A DNA stretch of 64,000 nucleotides from Phragmites australis (lineage: Eukaryota > Streptophyta > Magnoliopsida > Poales > Poaceae): positions 16,742,501-16,806,500 of the forward strand of contig NC_084922.1 of assembly GCF_958298935.1 (NCBI RefSeq), in the 5' to 3' direction. Shown here one piece after another: positions 10,173 to 20,351 of this stretch (position 1 is the first letter of the stretch; every line of letters starts with the position of its first letter). A program made the position numbers and the translations under genes. Under the pieces are notes generated by a model that saw nothing but the letters and a program-made list of their open reading frames with translations, did no database searches and was not told the origin of the DNA.

Positions 10173-10646
10173 AAGCACGGGACAAGGAAACCTACGGTGG
10201 TCGATGCCTTCTCATCTGTCACCTCCTTCCCCGCGTCTCTAGACAATTCCCCCAAATCGCCCGCGCCACCCCCGCCCTCCTCGCCGGCCGCCGATCGACA
10301 CCCGTGCCCCCATCGTCTCCTCCGCCATCTGGGCCCACCGACCGCCCCCCACTAATCGCTGTGCTGCAAGGCCGTCGCTTGCTGCCCCCGCGCGGGAATA
10401 GGCGCTTGCTTACTGGCCTGATACACGCCACCGTTGTTACGGCGCCGTTCTTGCTTAATCGGGAAGCGTTTCAGGTTGGATTTGGAGTGGGGCAGCTCCT
10501 TTCCTGTTATTGCGGAGGAAAGTTTGCTCCTTTTTTAGTTTCTTCACGTGCGACGCCACGCGTGCTCATTAGGGGGGATTGCTGTGTTCAGCAGCCGCGC
10601 TGCCCGGGGTGACCGCGACTGCTTGAGGCTTGGCCTGTCCGGGCAG
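10173..10646 (+). promoter_or_regulatory. GC-rich 5' region of the HAC/KIX-like gene
   Basis: This 470-bp stretch lies between the MULE target duplication and the chosen ATG. It is strongly GC- and pyrimidine-rich (CCGCCATC, CCCCGCG words), as in grass 5' untranslated leaders, and then becomes a TTTCCTGTTATT-type leader. An in-frame upstream ATG at 10548 would add 33 residues. The MULE has separated whatever promoter lay further upstream. Confidence 0.5.
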
Positions 10647-13262
10647 ATGTCGAGGCAGGAAGCGCAGATGAATCCAGTTGGCAGCAGCGGTGTTGGTGTC
10701 GGTGTGGGCGGCACGTCGCAGCACCAGGCGATGCAGGATATGGCGGGCCTTGCGGGAATGGACCAGCAGTTTGTGATGCTGCGCACCAATATGCGCGAGA
10801 AGATGTAAGTGTTTATTACTTTTCACTTTCAGTCTTTCATTGAGTACACTAGTTTGTAGTGACGGTATTAACTGTACTGAGTAGCGAGGCACTGCTAGCA
10901 TATCCAGAAACTAAAGTTATTTCCTTTTAATAATTACCAAGGCGACAATGGATGTAATATGTACATGATTGACTTCCCTTTAAAGTTTAAATGTATGAGG
11001 GATTGCACATAAATTTTGAAACTACTTGAATCCCCTTCCCAAACCCCAAATTTTGGGTCTGTTTTTTTAATCCAATAGAAGGTGTAGGACTTTTTTTTTT
11101 TACTTTTTATTCTCAAATCCACAGATACGAGTACATAGGAAGGAAGCAAATGACGGCTGAGTGGCAGCCGCGGTTGCCGGAACTGGCGAAGCGGCTTGAG
11201 GAGATCTTATTTAGCAAATTCTCAAACAAGGTATTAATATCTCTTTCCCTTTTGCTTTTGTAGCTCTAGTCTGCTAATGATCAAGTGCTTTTCTGGCGAG
11301 AAAAGGTAAATCTGACTATTTCATCATTTTGGTTGTTGGAACGTCGTATTGTTTGAGCAGAATGACTACTGTCATATGATGGAAGGACCAATTGAGCCAC
11401 AATTGCAGTTTGCTATAAGGACCTCGAGCGCTCAGAACCAACAAAATCATCAAAACAAACAAATGTCAAGGCAGGTAGCATCTTCCTCTGGCACCATCAC
11501 GATGATTCCGACACCTGGTATGACACTAGGCACCACCACGATGATTCCGACACCTGGTATGACACTAGGCACCACCACGATGATTCCGACAGGTATGACA
11601 CTAGGCACCACTGGAAATACGAGGTTTCCTTATGTTACAGACAACAATGCTCTTTCATCATCTGGTGCAGGCATGGTTGCTCAGAATGCTGACATGGGTA
11701 CCTCGATGCCAGGTGCATATAATTTTACTCGAAGTCCTTGGGCCTGCTTTCTGTTACCTGAAATTCTCCTCTAGCCATGATGTAGGGCCTATGTTTTTTA
11801 AGAAAAAACCAAAACATCTCTTTGAGAGTCTTGCTTATTTGCCTTCTACTAAAATATCTGTTTCTTATATCTGTAAATCAGGAGCGTTCCTTTTGACATC
11901 TGTGTTGTTTCGAAACGGATTAAATTCATTTTAGCAAGTAGCTGAAGCATATACCTAAATGTTTTTTGCTTGGGGAGGCGGTACAGCTTAATTCTGGCAT
12001 GTTACTATTTCTCCTTGGCTAACATGTCATGTGTTTTTGTTTTATTGGATAGCAAAATTCATGTACACTGGTGGTGTTGTAATAAAAGCAAATCGTGTTA
12101 CCTTCTTTGTGCAGAATCAGTTGATATGGCTGGTTTCGGCAGTTTTTATGCTACTGGTTCTTCTGCTTTAACCACACCAAACAGTCAGAGCATTAGTGCT
12201 GCAGATGTGCAGGCTAGATCAGGAATTAATCCAATGTTGTTTAGCAATCAGTTAAACATTCAGTCCATTCAACCACAGTCTCACATAAAAACTGAGGTTT
12301 TGGATCAACCAGAAAATGGGAATTTTCAGTCACCACAGTGGAATCATGAGCAACTATTCCGCCAGCAGCAACATCAGGAGCAGCATAATTCCCAGTCTGT
12401 TCAAAATCAGTATCATCTAAATCAACAGCAGCCAAATCCAGAGCATCAGCCAATTTACGATGTGGTGGGCCTTGCGGAGATCGACGCCGAGTTTGTGATG
12501 CTGCGCAACAATATGCGCGAGAAAATGTAAGTTTTTGTTACTGTTGGCTTTCACTGAGTAGACTGCTTTGCAGCGAGGGTATTAATTGTAGCGAGTTAGT
12601 GGCACACTGCTGACCGAATAGTAGCATATCCAGAAAGTAAGTGGAAAATCCAAATTGTCAAGATGCTCTGAACAATAAATAGTACCCATATCAACTTTTA
12701 TACCTCTGAAGTTATTTCCTTTCCACAATTACGAAGGTGACAATGGATTTGCTACTTACATGATTGACTTTCTTTCAATTTATGAGGGATTGTGCATAAA
12801 TTTTGAAACTAGTTGAGTCCCTTCCCAAATCCAAAAATTTAGGTCTATGGTTGATTTTTTTAATCCAATAGAAGGCATAGGACTGGGTTTTTGACTTGTT
12901 ATTCTCAAATCAGCAGATTTCAGTATATAGGAAGGAAACAATCATCGGCAGAGTGGCAGCGGCTGTTGCCGGAACTGGTTAGGCGGCTCGAGGAGATCTT
13001 CTTTAGAAAATTCTCAAACAAGGTACTACTATATCTTTCCATTTTTCTTTTGCAGCTCTGATTTACCAGCTTTAGATCTTACCTTCTCATCATTTTGTTT
13101 GATCAATATTTTGAGCAGAACGACTACTACAATATGATGAAGGGACCAATTGAACCACAGTTGCAGTTTGCTATTAAGACCGTGAGTGCTCAGAACCAAC
13201 GAAGTCAACAAAACCAACAAATGTCAAGGCAGATAGCATCTTCCTCCTGTCAAGAGACTTAA
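10647..13262 (+). CDS. HAC-like protein fragment gene with two KIX-like domains (six exons, 420 aa)
   Basis: Exons 10647-10804, 11125-11230, 11361-11697, 12115-12526, 12917-13022 and 13119-13262 all have GT-AG borders and matching phases, giving an open frame of 421 codons including the stop. KIX-like block 1 (about residues 42-110) holds LRTNMREKI, LAKRLEEILF and NDYCHMM; block 2 (about 326-395) holds LRNNMREKI, LVRRLEEIFF and NDYYNMM. Between them are MIPTPGMTLGT repeats and a Gln/Asn-rich stretch with IKTEVLDQ. Known: plant HAC (p300/CBP-type) acetyltransferases begin with such a KIX-like domain followed by GTMIPTPGM and Q-rich sequence. No acetyltransferase, PHD, ZZ or TAZ domain is present, so this is only the N-terminal module, duplicated. 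The last codons and the stop come from a fused LINE. If made, it could act as an activator-binding decoy (inference). An alternative reading is a MED15-type KIX protein. Confidence 0.7.
10730..11480 (+). repeat. First copy of the KIX-like exon-intron block
   Basis: It covers the end of exon 1, intron 1, exon 2, intron 2 and the start of exon 3. It matches 12460-13245 along both exons and introns (for example GTAGCATATCCAGAAA-like and CAATAGAAGG intron words), so it is a genomic duplication rather than a retrocopy. Exons 2 and 5 are both exactly 106 nt. Confidence 0.8.
11491..11604 (+). repeat. In-frame 39-bp minisatellite (three copies)
   Basis: The unit GCACCACCACGATGATTCCG... is repeated at 11491, 11530 and 11569, the last copy being 36 bp. 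Each encodes a T-M-I-P-T-P-G-M-T-L-G type peptide. Both unit lengths are multiples of three, so the frame is kept. Confidence 0.85.
12460..13245 (+). repeat. Second copy of the KIX-like exon-intron block
   Basis: Colinear with 10730-11480, including splice sites and intron sequence, with moderate divergence. The match stops where LINE sequence begins at about 13247. Confidence 0.8.
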
Positions 13263-14150
13263 CTATGGTGTGATTACCTTGCTACCCAGAACTTCTGAGG
13301 CAGAGAGGATTCAGCAATTTCAGCCTATTTGCTTGCAAAATTGTTCATACAGATTCATAACTAAAGTTCTGATTGAGATTGTAAAGTATATGGATAATCT
13401 GATTAGCACAATTCAGAATGCTTTCATTAAAGACAGAAATACTATGGATGGCACTATCTCTTCATGAGATTCTTCATGGAACAAAAAGGAAAAACAGATT
13501 GGAGTGATTCATAAATTGGACTTTGGAAAAGCATATAATAAAGTAAATTGGGACCTTTTGTTTCAGTGCTTGAATATTAGAGGGTTTAGTCCTGCTTGGA
13601 TGAGTTGACTTCAACAAGTAATATGCAATGTTACTCTTTGTATGAAATTAAATGATATGGTGGGTTCTTCTTTCACAAGTCATAGAAGGGCCAGACAAGG
13701 CAATCCCTTGTTCCTTTTCCTCTCAACTTGGCAGTTGATTGCTTGTCCAAGATGATACAAGAGGGCACAAAATAATGATATGATTCAAGGACTCATACCT
13801 AATATTTTTGGAAGAAAAAGTCAATATGCAGATGATACAATGTTATGTATGCAGCATGATGTTGAAAAATATACTGATATGAAACTTCTTTTATACCCCT
13901 ATGAGGTCATGTTTGGTTTGAACATAATTTTTCAGGAAAAGTGATGTTATTGTGAATTGGGGGGGGGGGGGGGGGGGAGTATGCTAAAAAAAATTATTAT
14001 CAGATTAGCACCATTCCTATCAAGTATCTTCTCATCCCTGTTAGTGCCAGTAGACTGCATGTTGTTGATGGGATAGAGTGAATTAATTTGATGTATGGCA
14101 AGGAAGTTTGTTGGCAGGAAACTTCGATTGTTTCATATCTGACTATGTTT
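13247..14150 (+). mobile_element. LINE (non-LTR retrotransposon) reverse transcriptase fragment
   Basis: Conserved blocks of plant L1-type RT appear in order but in shifting frames: YGVITLLPRTSEAERIQQF with PICL (13264-13345), AFIKDRNTMDGTI (13420-13460), HKLDFGKAYNKVNWDLL (13510-13560), RRARQGNP (13685-13710) and YADDTMLC (13828-13851). A YLLIPVSASRLHVVDG-like block follows a poly-G tract. Several stops and shifts make it a dead fragment, and both ends of the element are missing. Its 5' edge falls inside the last exon of the HAC/KIX-like gene and supplies that gene's stop codon. No poly-A tail or target duplication was found. Confidence 0.85.
13959..13977 (+). repeat. Poly-G tract (19 bp)
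   Basis: An uninterrupted run of G inside the LINE fragment. It is likely a replication-slippage or assembly-sensitive tract; the length may be unreliable. Confidence 0.7.
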
Positions 14151-14161
14151 GATGTGTTACG

Positions 14162-14754
14162 TGTTCACCGAATATCTAACTATAGCGTATAAGCGTATAA
14201 GTACACTGTATATAGATAGGGTATATCATATATGCTTAATAACTTCGAATATTGCAGACCTGAATCTGCGGGATCTGATATACTCAGAGATTATGAAGAC
14301 ATATATTAGTCGGGTTAACCGATTTTACGACTAGTATCCATGTCGGATTTGGCTGTCTTATCTTGGTCGATACGAAGCAGGACTCCCTATTAATTATGGT
14401 CGGGATCCCTATATAAGGCGGGATCTCAGATCCTCGGAGGACAATTTCTGAACCACGAGACAATTTATACGTACGCAACTTGAGGCAAGCAACACCAAGA
14501 CCTTACCAATTGAAGAAACTCGGTAGCTTCAACCCTAGATTAATTTAGATCCAATTCTCTCCATTGTAATAGGTCTAGTCACATTATTCATATTCAAGAT
14601 AATCAATATATAGTAGCATCCATACAAGACGTAGGCTATTATTCCAACCGGAGGCTTAACCTATATACATTGTGTCTTGTTTCCTGCTCGATCCCTGACC
14701 TTAAAGGTACCCCTGTTTAATTATGGATATTTTTTCAGGAACTAATCTTCGATA
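14162..14754 (+). mobile_element. Solo LTR related to the Tat-type family Y
   Basis: It aligns end to end with the LTR at 58023-58613: GAATATCTAACTAT near the start, CCCTATATAAGGCGGG at the TATA box, GTAATAGGTCTAG in the middle and ACTAATCTTCGATA at the end. There is no primer-binding site, no coding region and no second LTR nearby, so it is a solo LTR. Flanking 5-bp sequences (TTACG and GTGTT) do not match, so the target duplication is lost or the start is misplaced by a few bases. Confidence 0.75.
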
Positions 14755-15280
14755 GTGTTGACACTGCTATAGGCGGTGGCTATGTTCCTATTGTACCATA
14801 AAACAATTTCCACACCTCTTAGTTTAGGTGCCTGAATATGAGAAGATTCTCGGTCGATTTGCGTGAAAGGGTGTGAAACTGTGAACACACGCACAACGTT
14901 CTTCTCTGTGCAAGGGATCACCGTCGACCGCGGGCGGCAGAGGACAGTCGGATGGGAAAAGTTTGAGCGGGAGCCGGATTGGAAGAGTCCAAGCAGGGGC
15001 GATGCTAGCGCTAGGTTAGTGCGCGAGTGGCTGGCAACACGGACACTGTTGGAGAAAGGTGTAGGTAGACGGTGCAGGAGAGCAAGGTGAGGGAGCATTG
15101 CTGTTGGAGGAGAAATCATGACAGGAGGTTGAAGACGATCTCTGGGGTGTCCAATGCAGATCCTACAATGTGCTTCGTCGACTGAGAGAAGTTCAATTTC
15201 TAGGCATTTAAAATATAGCATCGCCCAAAATTTTCAGAGATACATGTCTCATTATCATTGGTTTCAGGTTGTGTTGCTGC
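14755..15280. other. Low-copy spacer, no gene recognised
   Basis: The centre is GC-rich (14920-15110). A 159-codon frame on the minus strand (15221-14742) has no motif I recognise and overlaps the solo LTR end, so I do not call it a gene. Confidence 0.4.
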
Positions 15281-15357
15281 TGTTGGAGTCCTCTACCTCT
15301 ACATCTGGTTCTTATGAGTATAGAGTAATTTTCCTATTACACACAAGAGTTCTTTAT
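15281..15357 (+). repeat. Element V 5' LTR, first part
   Basis: It starts TGTTGGAGTC and is broken after TTCTTTAT by element X, whose duplication TTTAT (15353-15357) is repeated at 35173-35177. Confidence 0.5.
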
Positions 15358-16266
15358 TGTCGACGATTTGTGAACTGCCGATCTTACGAATACGTGAAGG
15401 ACGTAGGGATACTCCCTGTAGCTGAATCTTACACCAAAACATAGAGATTTATATAGGTTTAGACATCTCAAGGATAATAGTCCTATGTCATGTTATCTTG
15501 TATTGATCTTCGAGACAAATTACAAGGAGGGTCTTGGCTAGCCTAGATCGATCTAAACCTACTCGAGGGCTCCTTGTATGTAGTCTCGACGAGATATTGA
15601 TGTAGATCGTGAGTACAAAAGTCTCTCGGGGGCTTGAGGCTTTTGGATGCTTAGGCAATGGGGCTTGTGTGTGTGTATAAATAGGGATTTTCCGTCGTCG
15701 ATTTTTCGGTTTCAGAATGGATGTTTTCCAGTTTTGTAATAGGGATCTCGCGGTCGTCAGTTTTCCGATTGCGGGCTGATTCAACGAGGTTGGATTGGCC
15801 GGCGTGTTAAATACTTATTTAAAGCATGTGTGTGTGTCTATATATATATATGTATATATATATAGAAAAACTAGTCTATACTCCCAGGAGTACATACTCC
15901 CTACTATGATGAATTGGATATACTCCTTTGTCACTATAAGTATACTTATATACTCATTCTAAGATACTCCAATGTGAACTACATGAAAAAATAGAAAAGA
16001 AGTCCATCAATTTTATTTGATTTTGATAATACCTTTGTATTTGTACATAAAATGTAATACACTAAAAAAATATGTGCAAACCACCTAAAAAAACTATACA
16101 TACCACTTGAATAATCTTATATACTCATATGTTCCACGTACATACTATTTATCACATGAGATACTCCCTATGTAATGAGATACGTATGTGAGAGTACATA
16201 TTCCCGGGATTACCAAATATGCTTCATATATATATATGTGTGTGTGTGTGTGTTGGGGGAGGGGGG
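15358..16266 (-). repeat. Element X 3' LTR, first part (on plus strand order)
   Basis: It aligns with 31555-31630 plus 34672-34950: AATACGTGAAGGA, CCAAAACATAGAGATTTATA and TCTCGACGAGATATTGATGTA. It has about 560 extra bases compared with the other LTR, mostly a MITE-like insert (15864-16225). It ends where Sirevirus S inserted. Confidence 0.8.
15864..16225. mobile_element. MITE-like insert in the X LTR
   Basis: The ends are imperfect inverted repeats (GAAAAACTAGTCTATACTCC against the complement of the right end, which contains AATCCCGGGAATATGTACTC), both bordered by (TA)n. The 360-bp AT-rich body contains ACTCC-words and has no coding capacity. It is absent from the matching place in the other X LTR (about 34920), which supports an insertion. 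The family is not identified. Confidence 0.45.
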
Positions 16267-16530
16267 TGAAAATGCCTAGAGGGGGGGGGGGTGAATAGGC
16301 TTTTATGAAAATTAAAACTAAACACAGCGGATTAAAACTGCCGGATATTCCGGTGAAGGCCGGATACTCCGGTATGGTCCGGAGTATCCGGTCTAGTCCG
16401 GAGTCTCCGGCCAAAATGGTAATTTCAGAATAAATATGAATTAAAGGTAACAGCTAGAGTCTAAGGTTTACACTAGGTCTACTAGATATCATAGAGCTAA
16501 AATAACACTTAACACTAGCAAGATTGTCAC

Positions 16531-16780
16531 TAGAGCAATTTATATGACAAGTCACAAAATTCACACGATAAGGTAAATTGCACGAATAAGAACACGTGAA
16601 TTTATCCCGAAGTTCGGCCACCTCACAAAGAAGTGACTACGTCTCCGTTGAGGAGTAGAGCAATTTATATGACAAGTCACAAAATTCACACGATAAGGTA
16701 AATTGCACGAATAAGAACACGTGAATTTATCCCGAAGTTCGGCCACCTCACAAAGAAGTGCCTACGTCTCCGTTGAGGAG
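16531..16780 (+). repeat. 125-bp tandem duplication, in one LTR only
   Basis: The segment starting TAGAGCAATTTATATGAC and ending at GTTGAGGAG is present twice head to tail here and once in the other LTR (about 26970-27095). It arose after insertion. Confidence 0.9.
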
Positions 16781-17197
16781 CTCACAAAGAGCCGGGTCTT
16801 TTCCAACCCTATCCTCTTCTATCGACCACCAAGATCAAGCTAGAAATTCTTACTCAATTCGAAGATGTTTACAAACTTCCCGAGGCACACCACAAGTTTT
16901 GGGTGCTCTTCGGGCGACTCCTTTCCTTCTAGAAGCCCAAAGCTTCAAGAGAGATGATTGCAGTAGATGCTCGATGAAGAACTCAATGCTTAAGTGGCTT
17001 GAACCCTCTCCAAACACAAACTCTCAAATTTTTGCAAACTTTGCACTAGAGGTGGTTGGGGGGGTCTTTGAATGCTCTTAAAGTGCTCAAGAAGTCTAAG
17101 GTTTACCAGCCACAGCAAGCTCTAAATGCCATGGGGTGAGGGGGCATTTATAGCACTCTTTCACAAACTAGCTGTTACTGTTTTTGTTAGAGCTTAC

Positions 17198-17790
17198 CGG
17201 AGTATCCGGTGTACACCGGAGTATCCGGTCCTAAATCCAAAAACGGCGTCAGAACGGTCACCGAACATGTCAGAACTAGCCGTTACAGTTCTGTTGAATT
17301 ACCAGAGTCTCCGGTGAACACCGGAGTCTCCGGTCCTGACAGTCCTTCCAAAAATGTTAAGTCCGGAGACTAGCCGGACCCTCCGGCCTCTCCAGGTACC
17401 GGAGTATCCGGTGTACACCGGAGACTCCGGTCTCTCTTTTCTTTTATCAAAAAGATTAAACACTAACCGAGAGTCTCTGTCGGAGTCTTCCTCGGAGACT
17501 CCGGTTAACTCTAAAACATTTACCGAAGTATCCGGTGAACACCGGAGACTCCGGTCCCCTTTTAATTAAAAACAAACACTTAATCGAGACTCTCTGGCAG
17601 AGTCTCCCTCGGAGACTCCGGTCTGTTACCCCTTAAAGTACCGGAGTATCCGGTGAACACCGGAGACTCCGGCCTTTTTCCAAAAAGAATAAACCGTAAC
17701 CGAGACTCTCTGCCGGAGTCTACCTCAGAGACTCCGGCTGAACACTGAGTACCGGAGTATCCGGTGAACACCGGAGACTCCAGACTCAGT
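17198..17790. repeat. Array of CCGGAG palindromes in the S 3' LTR
   Basis: About ten copies of the inverted motif ACCGGAGTATCCGGTGAACA plus its CCGGAGACTCCGGT half, spaced 30-110 bp, with AT-rich spacers. The same array is in the other LTR (27508-28096). Sirevirus LTRs are known for such CpNpG-rich palindromes, which are probable regulatory or methylation targets. Confidence 0.85.
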
Positions 17791-18125
17791 GAAGATTTTC
17801 AGAATGAATTCTGTGTCCGTGAGTGAATGTGTCTCTCAACTAGGTGGTTCTAAAGGATCTCTTGAGCATTGAGACACTAACCAAGCAATCAAATCCAACC
17901 TTCTAAATAGAGCATCTATCCTATACTCAATTTCAAAAATTAAAAGAATGTAAACCCTATTTAGTACTCTTCGTTGATTCTCTATTTGTTTCGGCGGGCA
18001 TCAACCGTCATTTATCTTCACAACTAATGCTTAAACCTGTTCATAACTCGAAAAGCATGTTAGTTCTTTAATCGTTTTATCATCAATAAGCCAAAACCCA
18101 CTTAGGGGGCCTAGATGCACTTTCA

Positions 18126-18553
18126 ATCTCCCCCTTTTTGGTGATTGATGACAACCCGATTAAAGCATACACAAAGATATATGAAATAGGATTTTGAATT
18201 CTAGAAGATATGGTGAGCTCCCCCTAAATGTGTGCATTGGTTTAAACCGAGTTATACACAAATGCACATATTTGAGATTTAAATTCACAGGAGCTCCCCC
18301 TATATCCTAGAATCCGTGGGATACAATTTTAGGACAAGACATGGAACACACAAAACTTAAGAAAGTACGACAATCATCACACTAACATAAAAGGTCTTAC
18401 AAATTTAAACGACACAATGATCATCACAAACAATAGTCCAATTGTCCAACAGTGATAGAAATTAAATAGAGTCCAAAGCTAAGGAAACTGAGGAAACTAA
18501 GGAATGGATAACTATCTCTCCCCCTTTGGCATCAAACACCAAAAGGAGAGAGC
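18126..18553 (-). promoter_or_regulatory. Sirevirus multiple polypurine tracts
   Basis: On the minus strand there are GGGGGAG-type tracts at 18520, 18295, 18215 and immediately before the LTR at 18128-18146 (CACCAAAAAGGGGGAGATTG). The last would be the plus-strand DNA primer. Repeated tracts of this kind are typical of Sireviruses. The rest of the stretch is non-coding. Confidence 0.8.
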
Positions 18554-20299
18554 CTACTCGCTGCTGCCATCTTCATCATCATCTTCTTCTTCTTCATCAC
18601 TTCCTTCGGAGTTGTTGCCAGGAGCGGCGTCAGAGGAGTCATCTTGTGCTTGTTGTTGAGAACTCTCGGCAGCGGCTTGGGCTTCATCATACCATTCCCA
18701 AGGGTTCTCAATCTCAACTGGTGCACTCTCCTCTTCATCTGACTCAACAGGAGAACAAGGTGGCTGGAGGTTCATGGATGTGTATATTTGTTTCTGACGT
18801 TTCTCCATTTTCTTTAAGCGAGCACCTTGCTCCTTGATTTGAGTGGCATTATGGGTGCAAATCTTGAAGATTGCTTTGAGAGTGCTCTTGATGAATGATG
18901 ACCCTCGAGGAGGAGCACGTCTCGAGGCAAACTGTCTTGAGCTGGGAGGAGCACGAGGTGGTGATGGAGATGAAGAGGGAGCTCGTATGTTCAGGGGCCT
19001 CATCCTATAGGGTTCATGCTTAATCTCCTTCACAAAAGTCTTCTTGGATACCTTCTCAATGATAAACATTAGATAAGGGGCATATCCACAGCTTTTGATT
19101 GGCGACTTGGATGTAAAGACAATTTCTTCCCAAAGAAAGTGTGCCACGTTGAAAGGAGCATGATCATTGGACATGGCTGCAAGGAGATTTCTGGATATAC
19201 TCTGAACTGTTGTTGCATCTCCGCTCTTGGGCACCAAGGTGAGTCGAAATAGGGAGTTTAAACAACGATAGAAAGGCCTCATCCCTGTAAGCTTTCCGAA
19301 CTCAACTCGTCCATGATTTAGATACATGAACCCAATTTCTTCCAAGGTCAGCTGATTCTCATTGTGAATTTGATTTTTGGAAGTATCTCTGGCATCAAGA
19401 TGGAAATAGTGAGCAAAGCCTCTGAAGCTAATTCTGTATTTGACTCCCTCTATCATCCAGTGCATAATGGGATTTTCAGATCCCTCAAACCACACTGTAG
19501 CATAGAACTGTGCGATAACTTCCTCGCACCAATCATACTTGAAAGCCATAATATTTTTTACCTTCTTGCTCTCACAAGCTGCAATTACTTCATTGAACAC
19601 AGGATCGTTTTTCTTGGCCATATAGTCTCAATCAATCCATTGTATGGGAGTAATAGGCTTTTTCTTGGCCAAGATCATTGTCTCATAGAAGTCTGCCTGA
19701 AAATTATTCCAGAAGCGATAATCTGCAACATTCTTCTCATAATCATATGGGTTGTTCAACCTTTCACTAACAACCCTGGAAACATGCTTCATGTAGTTCA
19801 CTGTCTGTTTTGGAGTATCAATGACACTAGCAGTTCTCCGAGGTCTATGAAGTTTCAAGGGTCCAATAACTTCATCAGCCTGCTCTTCTTCATCATCCTC
19901 GGACTCAGATGAGTGTTCTTGAGCAACACCTTTGCCTCTCTCTTCCCTAGAGGGCATTCCTCCTTGTCCTCTTCCCGCTGTCACTTTAGCTAGTCCCTTT
20001 CCCCTTCCACTATCTCGGCCTCTCATAGCTTGAGATTTGGTCCTGCATACGGTCACAATGTCTCTCTCATATTGTTGAGTGGCTCCTCCTTCTTCAATGT
20101 GGATGCCTCTGCCTGAGGCTACTTTGCGGACTCTTTCACCGCTAGCGTGACCACTTCCACTATCTTCCGAGTGTGCCGGAGCTCTTGTTTCTTGAGCACG
20201 AGGGTCACTCTTTTGTTTCTTTTTCCTTTCGAAAGTATGACCCTTCTCAAAACGATCTCCGACCATTGCAAGAACACCTAGGAGATATGGAATGAACAA
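18554..20299 (-). pseudogene. Sirevirus S extra 3' ORF (envelope position, plant-transposon-protein-like domain)
   Basis: Two frames (20299-19628 and 19621-18554) lie in the same phase, separated only by a TGA at 19628-19630, so they were one gene of about 580 codons. The N-terminal part is basic and Arg/Gly/Ser-rich (RGRDSGRGKG) with an acidic patch (SSESEDDEEEQ). The middle carries a conserved block with FKYDWCEEVIAQFYATVWF and HWMIEGVKYRISF, which resembles the 'putative plant transposon protein' domain found in many plant repeats. The C-terminus is Pro/Ser-rich, then acidic (DEEEEDDDEDG). It sits between RNase H and the 3' LTR, where Sireviruses hold an envelope-like gene, but I see no signal peptide or clear membrane segment. 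Function unknown. Confidence 0.7.
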
Positions 20300-20351
20300 A
20301 GGATATGAGGAACAAATGATTGGACAGAATCTGCTGGAAAAACAGGCTGAT

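Larger units (their letters stand above)
16267..18125 (-). repeat. Sirevirus S 3' LTR
   Basis: 1,859 bp, TGAAAATG ... GCACTTTCA. It is about 130 bp longer than its partner because of a 125-bp tandem duplication (16531-16655 and 16656-16780). It carries arrays of CCGG-centred palindromes. Confidence 0.95.

Noticed and set aside
10112..10612. 166-codon plus-strand frame across the MULE right end
   Set aside because: It runs through the terminal inverted repeat and the GC-rich leader; composition explains its length and no family motif is present.
14742..15221. 159-codon minus-strand frame
   Set aside because: It overlaps the solo LTR end, has no recognisable motif and no splice-supported extension.
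16262..16266. GGGGG as decisive target duplication of Sirevirus S
   Set aside because: It matches GGGGG after the right LTR, but both sides sit in G-runs, so it is reported only as weak support; the LTR, primer-site and purine-tract evidence carries the call.
17198..17790. CRISPR-like look of regularly spaced CCGGAG repeats
   Set aside because: The repeats are palindromic, uneven in spacing, lie inside an LTR, occur identically in the partner LTR, and the genome is a plant.
18526..18837. His/Leu-rich plus-strand frame
   Set aside because: Complement of the acidic C-terminus of the Sirevirus 3' ORF.
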